Shown here in pieces: positions 1 to 10,062 of a stretch of 64,000 bases of DNA. Position 1 is the first letter of the stretch, and the number at the start of each line of letters is the position of its first letter. The translations under genes were made by a program, and so were the position numbers. The notes below the pieces were generated by a model. It was not told the origin of the DNA. It did no database searches and worked only from the letters and a program-made list of their open reading frames with translations. The DNA is taken from the NCBI RefSeq assembly GCF_964340395.1, contig NC_135549.1, positions 6,142,001 through 6,206,000 of the forward strand, read 5' to 3'. The DNA is from Glandiceps talaboti. Taxonomy: Eukaryota > Hemichordata > Enteropneusta > Spengelidae.

Positions 1-756
1 GACTAGCCAAGGACCCAGAACTACACCAGAAATACAAGGGAGGTATTCAAGACCTAGTAGACAAAGTTTACGCTGAGAAGGTGCCACTGGATCAGGTAAA
101 TAACCCAGAAGGAAGTGAATGGTATTTACTGCATCATCCTGCAAAGCCAGACAAGTTTCGAATAGTTTTTTATTGTGCTGCAGAGTATGGGGGGACTTCC
201 CTTAACAAAGAAGTTCTTCAGCGACCAGACCTTACAAATAACTTGATTGGTGTTCTACTACGCTTTAGGGAGAGGTCACTTGCAGTCATGGGAGATATAG
301 AAGGCATGTTCCATCAAGTGAATTCAGATAACCAGGCCACGGAAATGATAGTCAGTCTACGTGAGTTATTATTCAAGGGAGGTTTTCGTCTGACTGAATG
401 GTCCTCCAACACCAAGAAGGTTATCCGATCTGTACCTCTCGAAGAACGAGCCAAAGAAGTGAAGGCTCTTGACTTAGACTCTGAACCTGTAGAAAGAGCA
501 TTGGGTATTCATTGGGATACTGAAGCAGATATGTTTGGTATCAAAATACGTCAGAAGATTCCAATCTACACTCGTCATGGACTGTTATGATCCCTTAGGA
601 TTTGTTAGTCCTTATGTTCTCCAAGCAAAGAAGATTTTCCAGGATGAATGTAAACTTGGAAAGGGGTAGGATGATAATATCGATCCAGTAAACTGCCACA
701 AGTGGGAAACATGGCTGAAAGGATTGCCTGAACTGGAGAGGATTAAAGTACTAGTT
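1..756 (+). pseudogene. BEL/Pao LTR-retrotransposon pol remnant (reverse transcriptase region)
   Basis: The reading frame is open from base 3 to about 590. It resembles the start of BEL/Pao reverse transcriptase: a WYLLHHP segment, then [32 protein letters not shown] and a DIEGMFHQV block. The copy is broken. After the DIEGMFHQV block the protein jumps directly to downstream pol sequence, so the part with the catalytic YxDD motif is missing. Near 590 the frame is lost, and recognisable pol sequence (DPLGFVSPYVLQAKKIF) resumes in another frame with a further stop near 668. It therefore looks like an old, non-functional copy that enters from the left edge. Family assignment comes from recalled motifs and has not been tested by search. 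Confidence 0.8.
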
Positions 757-1044
757 TAAATATGGTACAAGACTTTTTCCTGTTAGCTCTAATATGACTT
801 AATTAGCTTAATTGACAACTTGCTATGCGGTTTATGTAAAGGTACAAACTTCCTTTCCGTAGCGCTTCTGGTGGGGCTGCCAGTCACGTGGCTGGTAGGG
901 TTGCACCCAACATTCAGCTTGTTTGGGTTTGTAATGGCTAATAAAGCTTTCCTCACTCCAAGGTAAAAATTTCCTAACCAATGTAGACTCGGCCCTCAAA
1001 TCTGCACTAGCTGTAAACTGTTCTGTTAGATATAAGGCCCACTT

Positions 1045-1208
1045 GGGTGAGGAAAGTCTTTGCTGTTGTATTTTTCTGTGATATTGTTGAACATTAAAAC
1101 TGCCAAGATGACATGGCCAATTGTTGCCACAAAATGTGGTCTCATGTGTATTGGTAAAGACTTCTAGGTTGTACATGCTATTCAGGATGCGTGAGTCAGC
1201 AATAAAGG
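1045..1208 (+). repeat. Dispersed direct repeat, copy 1
   Basis: This segment starts GGGTGAGGAAAGTCTTTGCT and ends near GCGTGAGTCAGC. It matches 1670-1829 closely, with scattered substitutions and a few short indels. The two copies lie about 625 bases apart in the same orientation just after the BEL/Pao remnant, so they may be fragments of that element's terminal or untranslated sequence. Confidence 0.75.
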
Positions 1209-1669
1209 AAGATTAAGTATTAATCTATTTTATGGATGACGCCCTCTTGCGGTAGACTAAAGCATTAGGTGTTACCCAAGAGGGGGTGGCGGCATTTGAG
1301 TAACCTTTGAGGCATTACAGCCTATTCAGCAATATCTGGACCCTAACGACAAGGTCAAGAATTTGCTCTTCCAACCCACCCTCTTTCCCCATCACCACCT
1401 GTTCTCTATGAAACAGTCTTATATTGTCCTGGTATTCCCTGTACAGCAAGTATCTAAGGTAACAATTTGATAACCAATATAAAGTCAGAAGTATCTTGAA
1501 CTTTGTCACTCTGATATATATGTCTAATTTGTACTTACTTACTTGCAACACAGTAAAATACAATCCTTTTCAACATGATCTTTGGCCAACTGTAACCTTT
1601 GACCTTATCTGATTATTGTAAAGTGGGTTAGCTGATAGAGATTATCCTACCGAATAAAGTGATTTTTCT

Positions 1670-1829
1670 GGGTGAGGAAAGTCTTTGCTGTTGTATTTTT
1701 CTGTGATATTGTTGGACATTAAAACAGCCATGGTGATATGGCCAATTATTGCCACAAAATGTGGTCTCGTGTATTTGTAAAGACTTCTAGGTGGTACATG
1801 CTATTCAGAATGCGTGAGTCAGCCATAAA
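1670..1829 (+). repeat. Dispersed direct repeat, copy 2
   Basis: Second copy of the segment at 1045-1208, in the same orientation, differing by scattered substitutions and short indels. The sequence between the copies shows no gene. Confidence 0.75.
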
Positions 1830-1900
1830 AGTGTGTGAATTTACCCCTATTTGTGCAATTAAACAGTACTTTCGTTCTGGAGTCTGGCGCATTATAAATT

Positions 1901-2114
<214 letters not shown>

Positions 2115-2577
2115 TGCCAATATGTATCTTGAAATCAACATAGCTTTGTTTAGTGATGTCGCCACATGACCAACGTAACGTTGTGCAACATGAACGAAGT
2201 TATGACATCGTCCATATGTCAACCATAAAAGGCAACATGAAATGTCTTTATAGGTCCAGGTCCACATATCCAGGGTCAACATTAAACCCACCTATGCAAT
2301 TAAAATTGTGTAAATATTTCAGGAAATATTTATATCACTACCGTCGGTACTGTTACTTTTCGATCTTCGCACACAGCTGACAGACCAAGTAACTACACTC
2401 GAATCACTCTCACATCTTACATCTTATGTACCGACTCAACTTCTGTACCGGGATCACTACTTGAACTTAGGGAATTAGTCCAGACCGCACACAGTTTATG
2501 TTCAAGCTGGAAGTCTACACTAGAACTATATGGCAAGCACTTAGCATATGATCACTGTGAATCCTAGCTATTTATGA
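2115..2577. other. Gene-free spacer
   Basis: I see no gene, RNA or repeat in this stretch. The short plus-strand open frame at 2153-2380 has no recognisable features. Confidence 0.5.
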
Positions 2578-2675
2578 AATAATAATAATAATCTTTATTT
2601 TGCACTATAGGCCACCGGCCCTACGTGCCGGCACTTAAGTCAGAACAGAAAAATACATTTACAGTCAAAGGTGTG

Positions 2676-3901
2676 TTATGTTACAGAGTGAGCATCATTG
2701 CGTAATTTGAAAGCATAAAATAGAAATTTACTGACATTACGGGTAACTTCTGTCTTATTTGTGTTCAATAATTGTACAAATTTATCCATATTTGGTTGGT
2801 AGTGGTAGAATTGGGGAATATATTTTTTTATAAGCTCGTTGTACAAAGGACATACTAGCAGAAAGTGGAATTCATCCTCAATTGTTGCATTGTCACAGGA
2901 ACATACCCTTCGTTCTCTTGGACAACCAGTATATCTCCCCTTTTCAATATTAAGTGTGTGAGATGATATGCGGAATGATGTCAGTACAATTTTGAAAATG
3001 GGTTTCATTGAGATGTGGAAATAGCTTTCGATACATAGTGAAGTTTTAAATACAGAATACGTTGAAAGCCTACTATAATTACTAATAAGATCGTGCCAAT
3101 TTTGTGCATCTATATCTCTGCATCGCTGTTTGAATTGCGATAAAAAATGTCTTCATTCCCTACTCCCTGATTTAACCAACACTCAGCAAAACCATACGAA
3201 AAAAAGTATATTTTTAAGACTTGACGCCCAGCAGTTTTTATCATTTTCTGCCATTTCGTATTGAACATTATATGCACGGTAAATGTACCGCTCAGATTTC
3301 ACTTTTAAAAGCCTTAGCCAATATTTGACCATTTCGGGCAGTCTTATCGATCTGAGTGTTGATCTCCCGAGTTCTCCTCTGGCAGCTGCATCTATGACAT
3401 GTTTTCTTTGTCGAATTAATCTCTTACAAAATTTTACGTGAACAGTTTCAATATTTCGGCCTTCAATGTGTCCCCAGATTTCACCACTGTAACTCAAAAT
3501 AGGGAGAATCTTTGTGTCAAAAAGTTTAAAACATATGTCAATAGCTTCGTCTCTAAAGTAACTGATCTTAGTACAAATCCAGAAAAGAGCTTTCGAGGCT
3601 TGATCTGCCAAGACCTCTTGAGCTTTACTCCATAAACCACTGCAAGAGAACACAACTACTAGATATTTAAAGTATGACACAACTGACACCCGTTTCCCCT
3701 ATAGAACCACTTTTCGTAATTACGAAGCGGTCCACCATTTCTGAAGACTACTTTACTGGTTTTATCCAGATTGACTTTTCTTTTATATTTTCTACAATAC
3801 AACTCAAGTTGGTTCAGAAGTCTCTGCAGTTTGATAGCACTTTCTGCTAATAGAACCAAGTCATCAGCAAAGAGGATATAGAAAATTTCAATTAAACCCA
3901 A
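2676..3901 (-). pseudogene. Reverse transcriptase C-terminal fragment of the same non-LTR element
   Basis: Three minus-strand frames (3659-3901, 3183-3689, 2676-3008) read in order as parts of one protein. The first carries the catalytic FADD motif (ILFADDLVLLAES). The second covers the thumb region (LFDTKILPILSYSGEIWG). The third ends in a Cys-containing C-terminal block (GRYTGCPRERRVCSC, EDEFHFLLVCPLY) found in several non-LTR clades. The breaks between frames are frameshifts or small deletions, so no complete polymerase is encoded. Confidence 0.75.
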
Positions 3902-3912
3902 CGAACACCCAC

Positions 3913-4677
3913 CTACCCATGCATCTTTCCTTTGTCACTTGCCACCATTATTTCGCGTCTCAGATTAAACAGTTTTCGTCTTATGTCTCTTGTTCTGGGT
4001 GCAAAATCTTCATCAATAGAGATCGTAGTCCCCTTGAGATTCGCTGCCTTACTCAAGACCTGTTGTTTATCCTTGAAAAATGTGAACATCGCAATAATTG
4101 GGCGAAAACCGCGTACCAATGGAGCTTTAGCAATGCAGTGGACACGCTCAAATGATATATTCTTGTCAATATCTAGTTTATCTTTTACAATATCCTTGAT
4201 TTTCATTTCAGTTGTTTCCCAATTCACAGTTTCGGAATCCTGTTTTACGCCAATAAAATATAAGATTGCATCGTCGCGCTCTGTTGCTCAGATCGTCATT
4301 TTCTTTGCGCTGTTGTCTCAGTTCTCCCCTTGTAATAGCTAGCTCTTCTTTCAAGCTTTTCAGCTCTTGGGTGCCAGTAGTTTTTTCGAGTTTGTCAATC
4401 CTCTCTGAGTTTTCTGTACGCAGTTCATTGAGACTGTGCAGCGTGTCTTCAATATTGTCCATGCGTCTTTCCAACCTGTTGAATTTTGCCTTGATTTCTT
4501 TCGAGTCTGTTGATATTTCGTTTAGTTTGTCCATTATAATATCAATATCTTTTTGGTTATTGCATTATCAGCCGTCTGGGTTTTTGATCGGGTAGTTTGT
4601 GGACCTGGGTTGACTTCGATATTGCCGACTACCAGTAATACAAAGAAACATATTCGTATGGCAAGACTCATCTTCAT
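3913..4677 (-). pseudogene. Retrotransposon ORF1 with hydrophobic leader, 2A-like motif, coiled coil and nucleic-acid-binding-like domain
   Basis: From the ATG at 4677 the product begins with a hydrophobic stretch (MSLAIRICFFVLLVV) and then GNIEVNPGP at 4600-4626, which matches the D(V/I)ExNPGP ribosome-skipping consensus with Asn in place of Asp. A single-base frame change near 4540 leads to a coiled-coil segment (4534-4208) rich in Leu, Glu and Lys. A second frame change near 4220 leads to a domain like the C-terminal half of L1-type ORF1 proteins (3913-4227; VRGFRPIIAMFTFFKDKQ then DEDFAPRTRDIRRKL). 2A-like motifs next to N-terminal hydrophobic leaders are known in some invertebrate non-LTR ORF1s. 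This copy is interrupted and presumably inactive. Confidence 0.7.
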
Positions 4678-4881
4678 GGTGCCACGTAACAATGGATTTG
4701 CACTGTACCTGCCTTTGTTCGAACGGTCAGGGTCACCACCACCAAAAAGTCCAATTTTCAGCCTGTAGTGAACCACAGAGACGCCTATTTTCACTCCAAT
4801 GACGATACAATGGTGTGTCCAGCCTACTTGTCTTCGATAGCAGGAGACCCGAATACCTTTTACAGTGAAATTCGAACGCAA

Positions 4882-5389
4882 CCTTTAGACACGTTCACTC
4901 GACTTGTTGCATAGGCTAATGACCTTTGACCCTTTACGCTATTTATGAAACGCAGACTGTCGTCTCAAGTACTCGAGTACGCTTGGAATCATGTGGTCTT
5001 AATCCGATATCCTCGAGAGTGTCTGTTGACCATTCCGTCAAAGTGGGACATGCGATGCAGTTAAAATATTGAATTTACTAAAATTATGAATATATCATCT
5101 GTGACAGTACTACTTAATTTATTGACACATTATACAGGTAGTTGAAACGAATGTCACCCAGGTGTCCCCTTGGCTGTTGGTGGATGTACAGATTGTGAAG
5201 TATTGAAATTATATTTCAGTGTTTTAAACAAGTTTAAACAAACTGTATATACATAGATAGTTTGTGATTTTCCAGCTACGTTAACGGTGTCTATCTATGG
5301 CTGTATGTGGCATGCATTCTCGCAAGAACTCTCACTCTTACATTTGTGAATATGTCAATAGTCTGTCATGTAAATGAATATAGGTTTAC
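4882..5389 (-). other. Probable first intron of the HAL-like gene, no other feature seen
   Basis: This is the stretch just downstream of the exon 1 donor at 5389-5388, between it and the retroelement. I see no coding sequence or repeat in it. Confidence 0.4.
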
Positions 5390-5603
5390 CTGCTGTAACG
5401 AAGTCGTTATTGCTAAGAACGTCTTCGATTAGATCGTCGGGATCTAGCAGACTTCTTCCCTGGGCAGTTCTCAGTTCCAACACTTCTGCACCGAGATTGA
5501 TTGACGATTTCCGCAACGCTTCTTCAATGAGCCATTGCACTTTCTTACCACTTTCACATGGCACTGTTACCCAGTTGTCATTAACACGAACTGATACTCT
5601 CAT
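5390..5603 (-). CDS. HAL: First coding exon of a probable histidine ammonia-lyase (Par3/HAL N-terminal domain)
   Basis: The exon encodes 71 residues from the ATG at 5603 to a GCAG|GTAAAC donor (GT at 5389-5388), ending in phase 1. The product has NDNWVTVPC near the start, a helix (WLIEEALRK) and LLDPDDLIEDVLSNNDFV at the end. These match the HAL N-terminal domain as I recall it, with a Trp then VPC and a late NN-[DE]-FV. The same fold opens PAR-3 polarity proteins, which have the VPC and LDxDD elements but lack the Trp and the NN-[DE]-FV. HAL is a cytosolic enzyme that deaminates histidine to urocanate. Its catalytic Ala-Ser-Gly centre lies in later exons, which would be to the left of this window. 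This ATG has A at -3 and aligns with the family start; an upstream in-frame TTG was not used. Confidence 0.6.
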
Positions 5604-5656
5604 AGTTTTACCGAAATAATACAAAACACGTTCACGAAAGTTCTAAGTGGTAGTGA

Positions 5657-5670
5657 AATATATATATAAG
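5657..5670 (-). promoter_or_regulatory. Possible TATA element upstream of the HAL-like exon
   Basis: The minus strand reads TTATATATATAT about 55-65 bases upstream of the ATG at 5603. That would allow a start site near 5635 and a short leader. It is a position-based guess, because AT repeats of this kind are common in the window. Confidence 0.3.
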
Positions 5671-6720
5671 CATACAACACTCTCTTGGGTTTGTAACAAT
5701 GCAGGCTGTATTGAACAGGCTAGGACCTCGAATATAGGGCAGATTTTTTGGCACATTGCCCGAAACAGCCTATTTGTGACTGTCTCGTGAAGTTTTTCAC
5801 TTTGGAAATCCCAATATTCATGTTTAACTGGAACAAGAAGAGAAAGTGAAATTCAATAGAAAATCAACAACTAATAATATAACTGTTTATAAACTCTAGG
5901 TATTTGGACAGTATAACACTTTTATGGAAATCAATAACGCTCCTTATAAGCTGTTAGGTCATAGAGGTGATGGTCATACCTAAGGTGGCACTATGTCGTC
6001 TGATGACAAAGTCCTACTTTGCTTGCAGCTCGAGGTCATTTTTTCTAGCTAATTTATCGAACCTTATTAGAAATAAACCAGACTACTTCAATCATCATGT
6101 ATAATTTGTTTCCCGAACCATACCTCTAGTCATGCCTATTCTCTTATATTTTGTGTATGGTTAATTATTGGATGAATTTATATACATTTATAAAGATAAA
6201 TTCAATGTATTCCGCATCTAAAGTTGTCTCTAACTGTCAGATCTAAAAAAAAAAAAAAAACACCCAATACCCACCCTCGCTGCATAGTTAATACTGAGCT
6301 ATGAACCAACAAAGTGGCTGACAACGGTAGTATACAAATGTGAAATGTAATTATACGTGTAACCAGGTCACTCAGCCTCAGCTTGGTTACAAAATTGAAG
6401 CAAAGTTAGTGTATATGTATGAATAATGTAGGTCTAAACGAGTAGGGCTGGTTTGGACACAATAGATGGATTCAGCAATATGATATACAAACAGCCATAG
6501 AAGTCGTGTTTTTCAAGCTCTCCTGGGATCTTGTAAATTTTAGAACATTTGCCTTCGATTTAGCACTGTAGACCACTTTAATCGACTTATCGTGTGTTGC
6601 TGGTGTTACTTCACTAGATTTCTTGTCAATAAGAACGCTCATCAAGATAAAAACAACGATTTTCCCGTCAACTGTTTGAGTAACATTGGCCGTCAACGTT
6701 TTCCGTTGTACACACTCTTA
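5671..6720. other. Upstream region of the HAL-like exon, no clear gene
   Basis: A poly-A run lies near 6247-6260. A minus-strand frame at 6472-6696 (74 codons) has ordinary composition but no family I recognise, so I do not call it. The right part may hold the decayed 5' end of the plus-strand retroelement that becomes recognisable at about 6720. Confidence 0.35.
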
Positions 6721-7086
6721 CTTTGCATAAAGACAAAGCCGCCAAAAGATGTCAAGGTGTCAAGACTGTGGTGCAACCAGAGGTGTGTCTTCTTGTCAAG
6801 GTGACCTCTTTCTATGCAAAAAAATGCAACAACAAGCGTTTCCCATCCAACGCATCTAATTTAGATGACAGCTCGCTGCAACACATCACCTCCATCAGAA
6901 AAAGTCTTGTTGATATCAACGCACAGGTTAGCAACATACCCGTCCTCCTGGTGGATGTGAAAATGATAAAGGACAAACAGAATACCATGAGTGGGTCGTT
7001 AGACTATTTCAATGAACTTGTCGAGGAACTGGGAGACCGTCTCAAAGTTCTTGAGCAGGAAAATAAGGACCTAAAGAAAAGTAACA
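6721..7086 (+). pseudogene. N-terminal part of a non-LTR retrotransposon ORF1 (Cys-rich finger plus coiled coil), left fragment
   Basis: Across two frame changes (about 6755 and 6822) the sequence reads as a Cys-rich finger with spaced cysteines, of the PHD/zinc-finger kind seen at the start of many non-LTR ORF1 proteins. It is followed by NNKRFPSNASNLDD and a coiled coil ending EELGDRLKVLEQENKDLKK. The coiled coil stops at about 7086, where a minus-strand element begins. The matching continuation (ELNERVGVLEKASDDQNQYS) resumes at 9467, so this is the left half of an interrupted gene. Confidence 0.65.
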
Positions 7087-7158
7087 TCATCATCATATTA
7101 CACATATGTTGTAGGTCAATGACCTGTTCATAGTTCCATAGAATGTTATATAGTGAAA

Positions 7159-8548
7159 TCAGTCCAGTGCATATTTTCCTGTGCGACGGTATTGGAAGTA
7201 TGGATCAATAGAATACTCATAGAGAAACAGTTTTGCACTCCAATGTCTGTCCAATCTTGACTTGAAAGAGTTTATAGTTGGTGCATTTACTACATTGTCA
7301 GGTAAGCTATTCCATGGTTGAAATACTCGATTTGAGAAAAAGTGACGTCGAATTTCCAGTGAGGGTGTATTTAGTTTCTTTAATTTATATGGGTGACCTC
7401 GAGTAACCTGGCTGGTATCCAACCTCAGTAGTGTAGATGAGAGGTTGTATAGACCATGAGTTAGTTTGTAAACTTCAATCATGTCACCTCTGACCCGTCT
7501 GTAAGTTAACGTCGGAAGTTCAAGTGAACGAAGTCTTTCAGGATATGTTAATTCATGTAGTCCGGGTATTAGTTTAGTGGCACGTCGTTGAACAGACTCA
7601 ATGGTGTTAATTTGATGAGCCTTGTAGGGTGTCCAAACTGAATGAGCATATTCTAAGTGAGGTCTAATCAATCCACGATATAAGAAGAGAAAGGTGTCCT
7701 TGTCCAAAAAGTTGAAGGTTCTACAGATGATCCCCAGAAGTCGATTTGCAGACTGTGTAATCTTAGCAATATGTTGATCAAATGATAATTTATAGTCAAT
7801 TGTAACACCAAGGTCTTTCTCTTCTGAAATATGCTCAAGGATAACTGGTTGGTCTGATCCCATAGTATAAGTTGTATGTGGACTATTCCGTCCTAGCTGC
7901 AAAACCTTACATTTTTGAGGATGAAATTTTAGTAGTTGTAGTGAGTTCAAGTCCTGTTGCAGTGTTGTCGGGCCATCTTGAACATCCGATCTGGTGAATA
8001 TCTTTGTATCATCCGCGAAGAGTTTAGACGTGGAAATAGTACAGTTTGGCATGTCATTAATGAAAATCACAAATAGTAAGGGTCCTAACACACTTCCCTG
8101 TCAGAGAACTCCCCGTGACGTTGACACGTTGCCTACGATTACTTAGGAATGCTTCTATCCAATTTAGTAGTTTTCCCTCAATGTGACAGTCTGACAGTTT
8201 CTGGAGTAAACGCTGATGAGGAACCTTGTCAAAAGCCTTCATAAAGTCCATGTATATCACATCAACACAGCCACCTTCATCTAGAATTTCAGTCCAACCA
8301 TCCAAGGATTCTAATAGTTGTGTTACACAAGATCTACCAGGTAGAAATCCGTGTTGATCGTTGTGGAGAAGGTTATTTTGTTGCATATGAGATAGTATCT
8401 CATCACGTACTAGGGATTCCATCACTTTACAGATAATACATGTAAGACTAACTGGGCGATAATTACAAGGTGAATGACGATCTCCCTTTCTGAAAATTGG
8501 AGTTATATGTGCTGTTTTCCAGTCTGAAGGGATAATACCATGATCCAT
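7159..8548 (-). pseudogene. CR1-like reverse transcriptase with frame lesion
   Basis: Two overlapping minus-strand frames (8057-8548 and 7159-8091) together cover reverse transcriptase motifs from PIFRKGDRHSPCNYRPVSLT through DFMKAFDKVPH and FADDTKIFT to the thumb (LGVTIDYKLSFDQHI) and the C-terminal RR-rich region (ESVQRRATKLIPGL). The switch falls at the block just before GSVLGPLLF, where a stop and a frame change are visible. The long undamaged 310-codon frame suggests the insertion is fairly recent relative to its host element. Confidence 0.85.
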
Positions 8549-8654
8549 TGAGCATCTAAAAATGAGCGCTAGTGGAAGTGAAAGTGGTTCAGCAATTTCC
8601 TTCTTGATCCTTGGATGAAGCCCATCGGGTCCTGAGGACTTACTTGTGTTTAGA

Positions 8655-9462
8655 TTACTTAGGATCTTTTTTAATGTTTTCTACAGTGATATCTATATCC
8701 GTGAGTTGGGGTGCAATCATAGGTTCCATGGCGGGAATGTTTGACATGTCCTCCTGAGTAAAGACACTTTGAAAGTAATTGTTCAATATATTAGCTTTCT
8801 CTGCATCATATGTAGTCCTTCCACCTGTTGGAATGTCAAGGTCTGCTACTCTCTGACGAGTCTTTATTATAGAGTTCACATATGACCAGAAAGCTTTAGG
8901 GTTCTGTTTAACTTGTCTTGCTATACCATTTTCATATCTCTTTATTGCTCTACGGCATTCCCATCTGGCTTGATTACTTGCTCTGGAGTATGCTAAATAA
9001 TCCTGTTTACTTTTAGTGATCAGCCACCGTCTAAATGTTTTCTGTTTATACTTTACTTTATCTAACGTATGAGCATCCATCCATGGCTTTTTAACTCGTT
9101 GACCAGTTCTGTATTTTATTTGAGGAATGCATTCTCTCACTGCTTTATCCAACTCTGACTTCAAAATGTTCCAAGCTTCATTGGGTGCCTTGTTATCAAA
9201 CTTTTCTCTCCAATTAGTAGTAGTTACTATTGTCTGTAATTTATCATAGTCACCTTTGTGATACAGAAATTTTGATGATTGTTGATTCATAATATGGAAC
9301 GTATAGTTGAAGGTCCAAGACAGGATGCAGTGATCACTCTTACCCAGCATCGGATATGAAATAGTATCACCGACCATTTCCTCACCATTTGTAAATATCA
9401 AATCCAACAGACTAGGCTCCTGACCAATTCTGAAACGAGTAGGGGTTTGCTGGTGCTGAACT
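8655..9462 (-). pseudogene. CR1-like endonuclease C-terminus and linker
   Basis: The frame is open on the minus strand from about 9462 to 8655. It starts within the endonuclease-exonuclease-phosphatase domain and includes the terminal SDH motif (GKSDHCILSW). The linker that follows has the usual RRAIKRYE and NPKAFWSYV landmarks. The first two thirds of the endonuclease are absent, so this copy could not make its own nick. Confidence 0.8.
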
Positions 9463-9465
9463 AAA

Positions 9466-10013
9466 AAGTGGAGCTCAACGAAAGAGTTGGAGTATTAGAA
9501 AAGGCAAGTGATGACCAAAATCAATACAGCAGACGAGAAAACTTAGAGATACATGGAATTCCAGAATGTCAAGGTCAAGCTGAAAACACATACAACATCG
9601 CACTTCAAGTTATCAAGATGATCTCACCAGATATAACTACAGACCACCTTGAAGTAACTCATCGAATTGGGAGAACGACTCATCACGATGGAAATGTCAG
9701 AGGCAAGCATCAGCCAAGGCCAATAATCGTGAAGTTCTCAGGAAGGAAAATCAGGGATCAAGTTTTCAACAATAAAAAGAAAATGAAGAACGTAACAACG
9801 CGCGATCTAGGTTACACTGAACGAAATCTGATCTTTATCAACGAGAACCTGACACCGAAAATGCGCAACCTGCTGAAGTTAGTGAACAACAAAAGGAAGA
9901 CCGAAAGCTATAGGTATTTATGGACCCGAAATGGACATATTCATGTCAAAAAATCGGACACATCCAATGTAGTTACTATCAGAAATGAATCGGATCTTGT
10001 GAAAATTGTTTAA
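9466..10013 (+). pseudogene. Non-LTR retrotransposon ORF1, right fragment (coiled coil end plus L1-ORF1-like domain)
   Basis: A continuous frame begins at the junction with the minus-strand insertion and ends at a stop at 10011-10013. It carries the end of a coiled coil (ERVGVLEKASDDQNQYSRR) followed by ENLEIHGIPE, THRIGR and RPIIVKFSGRKIRDQVF, the usual landmarks of an L1-ORF1-like nucleic-acid-binding domain. There is no in-frame ATG at the left end, as expected if its true start lies in the fragment at 6721-7086. Confidence 0.8.
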
Positions 10014-10062
10014 TATATTGTATAAGGTGCGTAATGTGTAATGGTATTTTTAGTCCTTTTTA

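Larger units (their letters stand above)
2578..4881 (-). mobile_element. Internally deleted non-LTR retrotransposon (CR1-like class) with 2A-bearing ORF1
   Basis: Read on the minus strand, the order is ORF1 remnant (about 4677-3913), then a fragment that begins at the reverse-transcriptase FADD motif (about 3880), then the C-terminal region down to 2676, then an untranslated tail ending in a short (ATT)n run at 2578-2592. The endonuclease domain and the first part of the reverse transcriptase are absent, because ORF1 is followed almost directly by FADD. Several frameshifts break both ORFs. The class call rests on the coiled-coil ORF1, the FADD block and the microsatellite-like 3' tail. The clade within the non-LTR elements is uncertain. 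Confidence 0.8.
7087..9462 (-). mobile_element. 5'-truncated CR1-like non-LTR retrotransposon inserted in another element
   Basis: The minus strand carries the end of an endonuclease domain (TRFRIGQEPSLLDLIFTNG, then GKSDHCILSW), a linker (ORF 8655-9407), reverse transcriptase (8057-8548 with NYRPVSLT, GFLPGRSC and motif A DFMKAFDKVPH), then a second frame (7159-8091) with GPLLFVIFIND, the catalytic FADD and a long C-terminal region. A lesion around 8100 separates the two RT frames. The 3' end, with short ATG repeats (minus sense), lies near 7090. The 5' end is truncated inside the endonuclease. Matching AAAAGT lies at both junctions and could be a target duplication. Confidence 0.85.
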
